Shown here: positions 35,480-44,609 of the stretch, one piece after another
Numbering within the stretch: the first letter of the stretch is position 1
How the letters are laid out: each line of letters opens with the position of its first letter
Source: Dyadobacter psychrotolerans
Lineage (GTDB): Bacteria > Bacteroidota > Bacteroidia > Cytophagales > Spirosomataceae
Assembly (NCBI RefSeq): GCF_004349265.1
Contig: NZ_SMFL01000010.1
Span: 62,001-126,000 of the forward strand
DNA: 64,000 bases
Reading direction: 5' to 3'
Program-made: the position numbers and the translations under genes
Notes under the pieces: model-generated
The model's input: the letters and a program-made list of their open reading frames with translations, nothing else
Databases searched by the model: none
Told to the model about the DNA's origin: nothing

Positions 35480-36424
35480 ATGGTACGTATTTTCTATAAA
35501 GACGGGCGTTTAATTAGACGCGAAAATGACATGAGAGAACTCGGCAAGGTGAAAAATCTTGTTTGGGTGGATTTGCAATCACCTACTCCCGAGGAAGAGG
35601 AATGGGTTGAGAATAAATGTGATATCAGTTTTCAGACGCCCCAGGAAATCGTTGAAATTGAAAGCAGTTCGCGTTTCTTCGAACAAAATGACACCATCAA
35701 CGCCAACTCTAACTTTCTGAAAGTTGATCAGAATGGTTATGAAACCTATCCTGTTTCTTTTATCCTGAATAAAAATATTCTTTTTACCTATCGCAGAGGA
35801 GATTCGAAAACCTTTGCCGACGCCGTAAAAAAAATGAAGGTCAGCCCGGATACGTTTCAGACCGGAGTGGACTTAATGCTTTTACTTTTGGAAACCCGGA
35901 TTGAAGCAGATGCGGATTCACTTGAGGCCATATCAAGGGATATTTCGGCGATCAGTAAGGACCTTAGCCACGAGCAAAAAGCAAGACAGGAAGTGCTGAT
36001 CCGAATAAGCGGACTTCAGGAAATTACGATGATGCTGCGCGAAACAAGTATTGACAAACAGCGGGTACTCTCTGGCATATTACGAAGCCAGTATTTCCCG
36101 GAAGACCGGAAAGAACATTTACGGATAATATTAAAGGACATCAGTTCCCTGCTCGAATACACCACCTTCAACTTTGAACGCCTGGAGTATCTGCAGAATA
36201 CGTTTATGGGTTTAATCAACCTGGAACAGAGTCAGGTGATCAAAATTTTCACCGTGGTGACGATTATATTTATGCCGCCAACGCTTATTGCAGGAATTTT
36301 TGGAATGAACTACACGCATATCCCATCAACCGGTGAACCCTGGGGATTTTATGTTTCGCTACTGCTGATGGTATTATCCTCCGCGATTGTACTTTGGTTT
36401 TTCAGACGAAAACGCTGGATATAA
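35480..36424 (+). CDS. corA: CorA-family magnesium/metal-ion transporter
   Basis: Pentameric inner-membrane divalent cation channel, 314 residues. The long cytoplasmic alpha/beta and helical part (about 1-250) contains ISAISKDLSHEQKARQEV and LEYLQNTFMGLINLEQSQVI, leading to two C-terminal transmembrane helices (about 253-273 and 290-308). The pore signature GMN is at residues 275-277 (GIFGMNYTHIP), followed by the PWGF loop. The protein ends with a positively charged tail (RRKRWI), as usual. The mRNA begins downstream of the purine/pyrimidine tracts. The gene stands alone; the next gene converges on it 26 bases away. Confidence 0.94.
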   Translation: MVRIFYKDGRLIRRENDMRELGKVKNLVWVDLQSPTPEEEEWVENKCDISFQTPQEIVEIESSSRFFEQNDTINANSNFLKVDQNGYETYPVSFILNKNILFTYRRGDSKTFADAVKKMKVSPDTFQTGVDLMLLLLETRIEADADSLEAISRDISAISKDLSHEQKARQEVLIRISGLQEITMMLRETSIDKQRVLSGILRSQYFPEDRKEHLRIILKDISSLLEYTTFNFERLEYLQNTFMGLINLEQSQVIKIFTVVTIIFMPPTLIAGIFGMNYTHIPSTGEPWGFYVSLLLMVLSSAIVLWFFRRKRWI

Positions 36425-36450
36425 AAAAAACGGGAGGGCTTTTTATTAAT

Positions 36451-37365
36451 TTAAAAAGTACCTCTAATCCTTTTCATCAGATTTTTAAAACGGATCGGAA
36501 GCGGTATATCCAGTTCGCTGAGCGGTCCGTCAAACCCCTTTCCTCTTCTGAGGTAATATCTGGAAAATGTCCCGGAAGTAAGTCCCCATTTGTTGATAAA
36601 TGTGTAGTAACCATTATTTTTCTTCACCCTTTTCACGGATGTTGAACCAAAATGATAAACACGGCTTTTACTTACACCTTTAAAAAGCCGGATACCCATC
36701 TTCCATAATTTCATCGAAAAGTCCGGATCGGAATACATTCCCGGTGAAAACTCGATGCTATATCCACCAACAGTATCCCAGATGTCCTTATGCACGACAT
36801 TAGGAGGCCAGGTTGCACCCTGCCAGTCGGCCATCGGTAATTTGTCATATTCAGCAAGTAATTTATCCTCCTGAAAAGAGCCGATATCCTGCCCAAAATC
36901 TCCTTTTATTGAGCAGATGCTTTGGGGAAAAGCTTCAATGGATGTCCCTGAAATAAAAAACCGGTTATGTCCGATGGTTTTTATTTCCTCATAAAGGTCT
37001 TTATCCCAGCCGGGGCAAACATACATGTCATCATTTAGATATAAAATGTAGTCTGTAACAGCCAGGGTGGCGGCGGTATTCAGCGCATAACAGACACCAA
37101 TATTTTGTTTGCTTGATGAATAATCCAGATCTCCCTGCGCTTTTACCCAGTCGAGAGTACCGTCGACGCCTTCGTTTACATGGACAATAATCTGGTGTTT
37201 ATAACCCGAATTTTTCCTGATACTCGCAATACAAAGTTTAAGATACGCCAAATTGTTCCATGAAGGAATCAGTATTGAAAACAGAAAATCCTTTTGGTCA
37301 CACGACTTTTGACATATTACTTTTTCTTCAATCATCTGCGGGTTAACTTTTAATCCTGATAACAC
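36451..37365 (-). CDS. Family 2 glycosyltransferase
   Basis: Cytoplasmic GT-A glycosyltransferase of 304 residues. The catalytic domain begins with FSILIPSWNNLAYLKLCIAS, and the DxD-like metal motif appears as YILYLNDDMYVCPGWD. The later ATWPPNVVHKDIWDTVGGYS and PGMYSDPDFSMKLWKMG match the acceptor-side GT2 motif (the ED/DPDFS turn). There are no transmembrane segments. An alternative ATG is at 37335 (MIEEKVICQ). It follows the second GT2 gene (37403-38353) by 37 bases, so the two are probably cotranscribed and may act in the same surface-glycan or glycoprotein pathway. No polymerase or flippase is beside them. Confidence 0.9.
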   Translation of the reverse strand: MLSGLKVNPQMIEEKVICQKSCDQKDFLFSILIPSWNNLAYLKLCIASIRKNSGYKHQIIVHVNEGVDGTLDWVKAQGDLDYSSSKQNIGVCYALNTAATLAVTDYILYLNDDMYVCPGWDKDLYEEIKTIGHNRFFISGTSIEAFPQSICSIKGDFGQDIGSFQEDKLLAEYDKLPMADWQGATWPPNVVHKDIWDTVGGYSIEFSPGMYSDPDFSMKLWKMGIRLFKGVSKSRVYHFGSTSVKRVKKNNGYYTFINKWGLTSGTFSRYYLRRGKGFDGPLSELDIPLPIRFKNLMKRIRGTF

Positions 37366-37402
37366 ATGTTCGGGTTATCTGTGATTTCCATCAACTGGAA
37401 AA

Positions 37403-38353
37403 TTATTCAATTTTATAAAACATTTTCAGGCAAAACAGCCATCTCCTGAATTCACTTCTCTTTTTATAAGCTGTAATTTCCTTTCGGTACCTGAAAAAGA
37501 TCGTCATTCTCGTAAAGTTATTACTGAAAGAAAAATTCTGGTAGCTTTTGCTCAGGGAATAAAAAACTTTTTTTATTTCAACAGGCTGCTCCGGGCATTT
37601 TTCGTACATCAACTTCATCCGCTGACGAACTAATTCGTCACGCTCCTCTTTACTTATTTTCCTCTTTTTAGTCGCTTTGGACCCGCCGCCGTTTACGCCT
37701 ATCACATTACCCCCGTGCTGTCTGTACAACACAAGTACTTCGTGTACAAACTTCATTGGAGCAGATAAGGTAGCCACAAATCCAATCCAATAATCGTGTG
37801 TCACCATGGAAGGCAGAGGAACACTTTGCAGGATAACCTCTCTTTTTACAAGCATGGCATGGCCGGAAGCGGTACCTCCCACGACATAATTCAGCGGAGT
37901 CCAGAAATCAAGCAGATTTTTTAGATCGTTTAATTTAACCCCCGACCTCTCACCTGCTGCATCTATCAATTCCGAATTGCAATAAATCAGCGAATGGTGT
38001 CCTCTCTGCCTCATCAGAATACTTATCTTTTCAGCAAGCCAGATATCGTCCTGATCACAAAGTGCAATATATTCGCCCTGGCAAAGTAACAGTCCCTTTT
38101 CAAAATTTCGGATGTACCCAAGATTTTGCTCAGCTTTATATACTTGTATGTTTGAATAAACGGCTACATACTCATCCAGTATCGCAGGAGTTTGATCCGT
38201 TGACGCATCGTCTACAATAACAATTTCCAGATTGGGGTAAGTTTGTGCAACCAGACTATCTAATTGCTCCCTTAAAAAACGTCCTCCATTATAAGTCGCC
38301 ATCACAATGGAAACAAGCGGGGTTGAACGTGACGGTTCTGCGGGAGTAATCAT
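37403..38353 (-). CDS. Family 2 glycosyltransferase
   Basis: GT-A glycosyltransferase with 316 residues from ATG 38353 (MITPAEPSRSTPLVSIVMAT). A longer open frame reaches 38452 but adds 33 residues that do not fit the family. Diagnostic parts: VSIVMATYNGGRFLREQLDS, VIVDDASTDQT, and the DxD equivalent ALCDQDDIWL, the pattern of rhamnosyl/galactosyltransferases that make surface polysaccharides. The second half includes HGGNVIGVNGGGSKATKKRK, which is basic, and it ends without membrane helices. It is the first gene of a two-gene set with 36451-37365; both converge on corA. Confidence 0.9.
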   Translation of the reverse strand: MITPAEPSRSTPLVSIVMATYNGGRFLREQLDSLVAQTYPNLEIVIVDDASTDQTPAILDEYVAVYSNIQVYKAEQNLGYIRNFEKGLLLCQGEYIALCDQDDIWLAEKISILMRQRGHHSLIYCNSELIDAAGERSGVKLNDLKNLLDFWTPLNYVVGGTASGHAMLVKREVILQSVPLPSMVTHDYWIGFVATLSAPMKFVHEVLVLYRQHGGNVIGVNGGGSKATKKRKISKEERDELVRQRMKLMYEKCPEQPVEIKKVFYSLSKSYQNFSFSNNFTRMTIFFRYRKEITAYKKRSEFRRWLFCLKMFYKIE

Positions 38354-38622
38354 TTTATAAATCAAATTGAACTTAACTGTTTTTAAACCTGCCTTCACCA
38401 ACACATTCTGACTAAATAAGATGTAATTTTTGAAGCCAGTCGGCACGGACAAAGTTAAGCCATTCCGTAAAGAATTTTTCTAAATAAGATTTGAAATTGA
38501 TCCGCTCTGATTTGAGATTGTAAAGCAAAGCATGTAGATTTGCTAACCCTCAAACACGGCCCACCCAATCGGGCCGGCCATAAAAATACTAAATCTGATC
38601 CAAGTAAATAATTAAACTAATT

Positions 38623-39633
38623 ATGTCACAAGAGCTTAGCAAACAGGAGGGCCCGGCTCCGGAACCTTTGCTGATAGAAGATCCTTTGCGTTTTGTATTA
38701 TTCCCGATCAAACATGGAGATATATGGGAAATGTACAAACGTCATGAAGCGTCGTTTTGGACGGCAGAAGAAATTGACCTTTCGCAGGATCAGAAAGACT
38801 GGGAAAACCTGAATGATGGCGAACGTCATTTCATTTCCCATGTTTTGGCTTTCTTCGCTGCTTCAGATGGTATTGTAAATGAAAACCTTGCGGTGAATTT
38901 CCTGAGTGAAGTGCAATATGCAGAGGCAAAATGTTTTTATGGCTTTCAGATCGCCATGGAAAACATTCATTCTGAGACCTACTCGCTGCTGATCGATACC
39001 TACATTAAAGATCCTGCTGAAAAAGACCATTTACTTCGTGCAATCGATACAATCCCTTGTGTGCAGAAAAAAGCTGACTGGGCTTTGAAATGGATCAACA
39101 GCCCTGTTTTTGCCGAAAGAATTATCGCCTTTGCTGCTGTGGAAGGAATCTTCTTTTCAGGTTCTTTCTGTTCCATTTTCTGGTTAAAGAAACGCGGTTT
39201 GATGCCGGGACTTTCATTCTCCAACGAGCTTATTTCCCGTGACGAAGGTCTGCATTGTGAATTTGCATGTTTGCTTTACACCCGCCACATTGTAAATCAG
39301 CTTCCTCAGGAGCGCGTGATCGAGATCATGCTGGATGCAGTTCGTATTGAGCAGGAATTTGTTACGGATGCTTTGCCTGTATCGCTGATCGGTATGAATG
39401 CGGAACTGATGAACCAATACATCGAATACATTGCAGACTTCTGGCTGGAACGCCTGGGTTGCCCTAAACAATTTGGTTCGGCAAATCCATTTGATTTCAT
39501 GGAGTTGATCTCACTTCCGGGAAAAACGAATTTCTTTGAAAAACGTGTTGGTGAATACCAAAAAGCCGGTGTAATGAGCGGTTTAAACGATAAAGATTCC
39601 GGACATAAAATATCTTTTGATTCTGATTTTTAG
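38623..39633 (+). CDS. nrdB: Ribonucleoside-diphosphate reductase class Ia small subunit (R2)
   Basis: Holds the diiron-tyrosyl radical cofactor for deoxyribonucleotide synthesis. The 336-residue protein is strikingly similar to animal R2: CFYGFQIAMENIHSETYSLL, AAVEGIFFSGSFCSIFWLKK and LISRDEGLHCEFACLL. Iron ligands can be placed at D82, E113 and H116, the radical tyrosine at Y120, and the remaining ligands in the VEGI and EGLH motifs. The C-terminal peptide ISFDSDF resembles the tail that binds the large subunit. The large-subunit gene nrdA is not beside it, unlike in many genomes. A GGCCC-loop-GGGCC hairpin precedes the promoter-proximal region at about 38556-38573. Confidence 0.96.
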   Translation: MSQELSKQEGPAPEPLLIEDPLRFVLFPIKHGDIWEMYKRHEASFWTAEEIDLSQDQKDWENLNDGERHFISHVLAFFAASDGIVNENLAVNFLSEVQYAEAKCFYGFQIAMENIHSETYSLLIDTYIKDPAEKDHLLRAIDTIPCVQKKADWALKWINSPVFAERIIAFAAVEGIFFSGSFCSIFWLKKRGLMPGLSFSNELISRDEGLHCEFACLLYTRHIVNQLPQERVIEIMLDAVRIEQEFVTDALPVSLIGMNAELMNQYIEYIADFWLERLGCPKQFGSANPFDFMELISLPGKTNFFEKRVGEYQKAGVMSGLNDKDSGHKISFDSDF

Positions 39634-39668
39634 CTATTAGCAGTTAGCGGTTGGCTGATAGCTTGCCG

Positions 39669-40136
39669 CTAATTGTTAAAATCTTCCATCTCCCCTATCG
39701 TCTTCCAAACCAGTTCGCTTTCGTATCCTTTGCCTAATGCGAACCTGGCCAGTTTTTGTTTAAGCTTAAAAACATCCGTTTCTGTGCGGGAAAGGAGATC
39801 TTTCTTTTTTTGTAAAAGCTCTTTCAATCCGGTTAAATAAACTTCATCGCCAATTTCCCCCATTCCTTTGGCAATGCTGTAATCACTTAGTCCCCGCCGG
39901 TGTAGCTCCTGTTTAATTTTCATTCTTCCCCAGTTTTTCATCCTGAACTTACCGCCGGCGTAGGTTTTGGCGAACCGCTCTTCGCTCAGGTAATTCATCG
40001 AGATCAACTCCGCAATAATTTCGTCCGCTTCATCACCCCATACATCCCACTTTTTAAGACGCTGTTTTACTTCGTCCTGGGTCCGTTCCTGATAGGCACA
40101 GTAAGATGCTGCTTTTTGAAGAATGAGACGATCCAT
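39669..40136 (-). CDS. recX: Regulatory protein RecX
   Basis: Small regulator that binds RecA filaments and limits their activity. The 155-residue length is normal. Three-helix RecX repeats are visible: RTQDEVKQRLKKWDVWGDEA (about 18-37), ISMNYLSEERFAKTYAGGKF (about 46-65), and GRMKIKQELHRRGLSDYSIA (about 71-90), with the typical aromatic/basic pattern ending in LARFALGKGYESELVWKTI. It is alone on the minus strand; recA is not in the window. It converges with nrdB across a 35-base gap, where TTAGCGG and CCGCTAA (39644-39650 with 39666-39672) form a weak hairpin that overlaps the recX stop codon. Confidence 0.93.
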   Translation of the reverse strand: MDRLILQKAASYCAYQERTQDEVKQRLKKWDVWGDEADEIIAELISMNYLSEERFAKTYAGGKFRMKNWGRMKIKQELHRRGLSDYSIAKGMGEIGDEVYLTGLKELLQKKKDLLSRTETDVFKLKQKLARFALGKGYESELVWKTIGEMEDFNN

Positions 40137-40250
40137 GACTAGTACGTATTAAATATTGTTAACAAGATGCAAGATTAAAGAAAATATCAATGACGATTAG
40201 CTATTTTTGAGAGAAGATAACATCCCGAACTACGACCTGCTAAATACCAA

Positions 40251-41063
40251 ATGACTTTTAAAAGACGTTCTTTCCTGAAGATGCTTCCCGTACTTCCGGG
40301 TGTTTCCATTTTAACCGATTTGACTAATACCTCTTTGCCACCAAGCGTAACAATGCGGTTTATTATAGCTTCGGACGGCCATTTCGGACAACCCGGCACT
40401 GATTATACAACAATGCATACGGATCTTATTGGCTGGGTAAACAGAGAAAAAATGCAGCGCGGGGCTGACTTTATTTTCTTTAACGGAGATTTGATTCATG
40501 ACGAACCAACGCTTTTGTACGATCTGAAAACCATGTTTGGCAAACTGCGCGTACCGTATTATGTTGGCAGGGGAAATCATGACAAAGTAGGGCTGGACGT
40601 GTGGCAAAGTACCTGGGGCTACGGAACCAACCACAGTTTTGTAAAGGGAGACTACGCTTTCATTGCTGGTGATACATCAAACGAAAAAGGGCAATATGTT
40701 TGTCCGGATATAAACTGGCTGCGTAGCGAAATCACAAAATATGCCAACAAAAAAGGCATTTTCATATTCCTTCACATTACCCCTGAAAAGTGGACAGACA
40801 ACGGAATTGACTGCAAAGAAGTTGTTGAACTCTTTGAAAATACACCCAATGTAAAAGCCATTTTTAACGGCCACGATCACGATCAGGACAGCAAAAAACA
40901 AAAAGGGAAAATGCCCTATTTCTTCGATGGACACTTTGGAGGAAACTGGGGAACAGCATACAAGGGTTACCGTATTGTAGAAATTTTCGAAGACGATACC
41001 TGGCAAACCTATCAGTACAACCCAACCGCTGCACCGGTATTGAATTCATTTACGGGGAAGTGA
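40251..41063 (+). CDS. Metallophosphoesterase (calcineurin-like), exported
   Basis: Phosphoesterase of 270 residues with an N-terminal sequence MTFKRRSFLKMLPVLPGVSI that resembles a twin-arginine leader (RRSFLK). The metal ligands are spread through the usual five motifs: SDGHFG (about 44-49), FNGDLIHD (about 78-85), GRGNHDK (about 105-111), FLHITPE (about 175) and FNGHDHDQDS (about 205-214). This is the calcineurin-like fold that uses two metal ions; substrates of this subgroup (phosphodiester, cyclic nucleotide or sugar phosphate) cannot be distinguished from sequence. The gene is isolated and starts 114 bases from recX, divergently. Confidence 0.9.
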   Translation: MTFKRRSFLKMLPVLPGVSILTDLTNTSLPPSVTMRFIIASDGHFGQPGTDYTTMHTDLIGWVNREKMQRGADFIFFNGDLIHDEPTLLYDLKTMFGKLRVPYYVGRGNHDKVGLDVWQSTWGYGTNHSFVKGDYAFIAGDTSNEKGQYVCPDINWLRSEITKYANKKGIFIFLHITPEKWTDNGIDCKEVVELFENTPNVKAIFNGHDHDQDSKKQKGKMPYFFDGHFGGNWGTAYKGYRIVEIFEDDTWQTYQYNPTAAPVLNSFTGK

Positions 41064-41231
41064 TTCCTGAATTTGAAAGAAGTGATTTGAGCAGACTTTA
41101 TTATCCCTGAATCAATGGATTAGGCTGGGTATGCAAAACAGATGACGAAGATTTTGTTTGACCGAATATGGAATTGTGTTACCTTGGGACACATAAATAC
41201 CTCCATAAATCAGTGAACCCTAACAAATCTT

Positions 41232-44200
41232 TTGAAACATTTATACATCTCACTATTTCTATTCCTGTTTAGTGTAATCGCCAAGGCTCAGGAACGGGTA
41301 GATATCACCACCTGTGAGGGAACCGGAACCGGTATCGTATGTGTCGCTCCGCGCGATTCGCTCTACAAGCTTTGTGTAAAGGTAACTCCCGGCCCATGTG
41401 TAGACAAAAATTACACCATCGACTGGGGTGACGGCAAAATAGAACCAATTGTTCTAAACAGCGCACTTACCCTCACCCATGAGTATGATTTGAGAAACTT
41501 TGTCAGAAGTTGCTCAACAGGAGAATACAAGGTTAGTATTTTTGTTGAAAACAAAACCTGCCCAAATGATAACAAAGGTTTTCGCGTAACATTTAATAAA
41601 AATCCTCAGGCAAAACCCGCAGTACAGATGGCCTGCGAAGGTTCATCCGTCTCATTCATTAATAACAGCTGCCCCACTTCTTCTGATATCAGGTTTCTTT
41701 GGGAATTCAGTGACGGGCAGACCAGTACTGCCACTTACCCCAATGTTTCTTTTACCGATCCTGATAAAACCTACAAAATAAAACTTACCGCCACTTCACA
41801 AACCTGCGGAACAAGCACCAACGAAGTTGATTTTAAAATGACCAGACGCCCCGTTCCTCAATTCAAAACTACGGGTGTCAATATACTTGGGCAAGACACC
41901 GTCGTCTGTATTTCCGGTGGGGGAATTGTGACGATGGACGGCACTGTTTCAACAGATGAGACCAACTACTATTGGCAGATCTCAGGCGGAAAATATACCT
42001 ACGAAGATAAGACGCACAGCAGTTCGGGCACAATAAAAGTAAAGTTCGAAGAGGCAAAGGAATACACGATCAGCCTTGTCGCAGGCAATAATTGTGGCTC
42101 CTCAAAAGCGTTGGTAAGAAAGATCAAAGTGGTTAATCTTGCAACGTTAACACTGGTACCTCAGGCAGATGTATGCGAGGAAATAAAATATAAAATTGCG
42201 TCTCCATTATCAGGAGCAATATACACACTTAACGGAAAAACGGTCGATCCGAATCAGGAAATTACCTTACCGCTTTCATCCAGTCCTTATATCATCAACG
42301 CGAGTCTATCCAATGCGTGCGGTAACCAAATATTGTCGGACACCTTCACAGTTTCTGCTCCACAGCCGGTCAAAATTTTGAATTTCCCAAAAGATACAAT
42401 TATCTGTTTAAGCAATACAGCAATACCCCTTATTGCCAATATCGCCGGAGGAAGCTGGAGTACGCAGGGTGTTGAAACACAAAATGGAAGAAGTTTTTTT
42501 GTACCAAAAACCGCAGGGACCTACACACTCACTTATTCCAGAGGAACAGGAAAATGCCTGATGACCGATGCTGTTACCATTAAAGTGGATGGAATTCAGG
42601 TCACTACCACCGATCAGACGATCTGCTCAGGAACTCCGTTCACAAAACTTTTGGCAACACCCTCTGGCGGAACCTGGTCGACGTCGAACTGTTTAAATTG
42701 TATTAAAGGCGACACACTTTTATCAGGAGGATTAACAGTTACCCAGCTCACGCTAACCTACGAAACCGGAAACCAGAATGGGTGTAAAGCATCGGCAACT
42801 TCTAAAATTACGATTGGGCAGCCTAAAGCATTTTTCGACCTTGCAGCTGGCTGCGCGGGAACATTTAAACCCACCAACAATTCTACCGGTGCAGGATCTT
42901 ATACATGGCTTGTGAACGGAGTCATCGCGTCTTCCCTTGCCAATCCCGAACTTAAACTCACTTCCGGAATCCAAAATATTACACTCGTAGCCAAATCGGG
43001 AAATTGTGCTGATACGCTAAGGAAGCAGATAAAGATCACCTCAGCTCCTGCACCAGTTGCCTTCACACCAAGTGAAACGCTGGGCTGTGCACCTTTAAAA
43101 ACAACTTTTTTGTTAAACGGAGCCGCCGATAACGATGCCACTTATACCTGGTCATTTGGGAATTCAACCTCTTACACAGGAACCCAGCCTCCAGCGCAGA
43201 CGTTCCAAAATCCGGATAAAATCGACAGGACATACACCGTTACGCTAACATCCGGCAATACCTGCGGGCAGCAGACTTTCAGTAAGGATATCATCGTAAG
43301 GCCATTTGTTAGGGCTGAAATTGGCGTTGATTCGACCACGCTGCGCTGCACACCGGCGCAAATGTTATTTTCGAACCGGTCTGTCGGACATGACAAAAAT
43401 CTATCCAGATGGATCTTCGGGGATGGCACGTCTTTTATTTCAGCAAACGACACTTTGTATCATACCTACACCGCAAAGGACAGTGCCAGAACTTACCAGG
43501 TGAAGCTGGAAATTTCAAGTGCCTGCGGACTCGATACCGCGGAAATTTCAATCCGTGTATATCCTACCTCCGTTAAAGCACTTTATACGATTTCCAAATC
43601 CATTGTTTGTCCCGGAGAGTCGGTTCAGTTTACAGATGCGACCGTTCCAAAACCGAACCGGTGGCTTTGGAAATTTGGTGACGGAACTATTTCCACTCTT
43701 GAAAACCCAACCCATGTGTTTGCCAAATCACAAAGCGAATTCAAAGTAACGCTTCTGGCTTATACCTCCTGCGGCTACGATTCTACTCAATTGACTGTCA
43801 AAACCACGGCAGCGCCATCAGGAACTTTTGATGACGTTCCTATTGCCTGCCAGGGATCTGCTGTACAATTTAACAACAAGTCAGACTTTCAACTTGGTTT
43901 CATCTGGGATTTTGGTGATGGTTCGCCGCTTGACTCAGCCAACCATTCGCCTCTGCACATTTATGACAGATCAGGAAACTTTACCGCCTCCCTGTTCCTC
44001 TACCGGGGTGTACAGTCATGTAAAATTTTAGCAAAAAAAGCCGTCGTATCTGTCGTTTCATCGCCCGTTGCAGACTTTGGCTTTCGAACTGACTCCTTAT
44101 TCTGTGCGCCCGGCCCGGTCAGCCTGATCAACCGTTCTGAAAATGCCGATGCTTACCAATGGACTTTCAGCGACGGAAGAACCACCGACGCAGCAAGCCC

Positions 44201-44606
44201 TTCTCTACCTTTTGATGAAGGCTTGTACCACGTTAAGCTTATTGCGACCAAAGGCGGAGTTTGTAAGGATTCAGTAGAACGAATGGCAGCATTTGTTGTA
44301 CGCAGGTGTGAGGTAAACATCCCGGAAGCTTTTACACCTAACGGAGACGGAATTGGAGACCGGTACACAATTTTTGGAAGCGGAATACTTAAAATTAACG
44401 CGCTCCGGATCCGTAACCGCTGGGGAGAGATGGTTTTTGAGGCAAAAAATATTCCTTCCGGAAGCCAGCAACCAGGAGAATCATGGGACGGCACTTTCGG
44501 AGGAAAACCGATGCCGGCAGATATGTACATTTACGAGGCCGAAATCCTGTATGCCGACAACCGCATATCGGAAAAATTGAGAGGAAACATTTATCTGGTG
44601 CGGTAG
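41232..44606 (+). CDS. Large PKD-repeat protein with gliding-motility-type (type IX) C-terminal domain
   Basis: Secreted cell-surface protein of 1124 residues. The only start that keeps the signal peptide (MKHLYISLFLFLFSVIAKAQ) is the TTG at 41232, an uncommon codon. At least six PKD-type Ig-like domains are recognisable from their W-x-F-G/S-D-G signature: FLWEFSDGQTS, YTWSFGNSTS, SRWIFGDGTSF, WLWKFGDGTIS, FIWDFGDGSPL and YQWTFSDGRTT. The last about 95 residues (NIPEAFTPNGDGIGDRYTIF, then IRNRWGEMVFEAKNI) are the type B sorting signal for type IX secretion. The PorP/SprF gene starts three bases later, so the two are surely cotranscribed. Probably an adhesin or matrix protein. Confidence 0.93.
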   Translation: MKHLYISLFLFLFSVIAKAQERVDITTCEGTGTGIVCVAPRDSLYKLCVKVTPGPCVDKNYTIDWGDGKIEPIVLNSALTLTHEYDLRNFVRSCSTGEYKVSIFVENKTCPNDNKGFRVTFNKNPQAKPAVQMACEGSSVSFINNSCPTSSDIRFLWEFSDGQTSTATYPNVSFTDPDKTYKIKLTATSQTCGTSTNEVDFKMTRRPVPQFKTTGVNILGQDTVVCISGGGIVTMDGTVSTDETNYYWQISGGKYTYEDKTHSSSGTIKVKFEEAKEYTISLVAGNNCGSSKALVRKIKVVNLATLTLVPQADVCEEIKYKIASPLSGAIYTLNGKTVDPNQEITLPLSSSPYIINASLSNACGNQILSDTFTVSAPQPVKILNFPKDTIICLSNTAIPLIANIAGGSWSTQGVETQNGRSFFVPKTAGTYTLTYSRGTGKCLMTDAVTIKVDGIQVTTTDQTICSGTPFTKLLATPSGGTWSTSNCLNCIKGDTLLSGGLTVTQLTLTYETGNQNGCKASATSKITIGQPKAFFDLAAGCAGTFKPTNNSTGAGSYTWLVNGVIASSLANPELKLTSGIQNITLVAKSGNCADTLRKQIKITSAPAPVAFTPSETLGCAPLKTTFLLNGAADNDATYTWSFGNSTSYTGTQPPAQTFQNPDKIDRTYTVTLTSGNTCGQQTFSKDIIVRPFVRAEIGVDSTTLRCTPAQMLFSNRSVGHDKNLSRWIFGDGTSFISANDTLYHTYTAKDSARTYQVKLEISSACGLDTAEISIRVYPTSVKALYTISKSIVCPGESVQFTDATVPKPNRWLWKFGDGTISTLENPTHVFAKSQSEFKVTLLAYTSCGYDSTQLTVKTTAAPSGTFDDVPIACQGSAVQFNNKSDFQLGFIWDFGDGSPLDSANHSPLHIYDRSGNFTASLFLYRGVQSCKILAKKAVVSVVSSPVADFGFRTDSLFCAPGPVSLINRSENADAYQWTFSDGRTTDAASPSLPFDEGLYHVKLIATKGGVCKDSVERMAAFVVRRCEVNIPEAFTPNGDGIGDRYTIFGSGILKINALRIRNRWGEMVFEAKNIPSGSQQPGESWDGTFGGKPMPADMYIYEAEILYADNRISEKLRGNIYLVR

Positions 44607-44609
44607 TCT

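Noticed and set aside
36425..36450. Terminator between corA and the convergent glycosyltransferase gene
   Set aside because: There are A- and T-runs but no stem of useful length.
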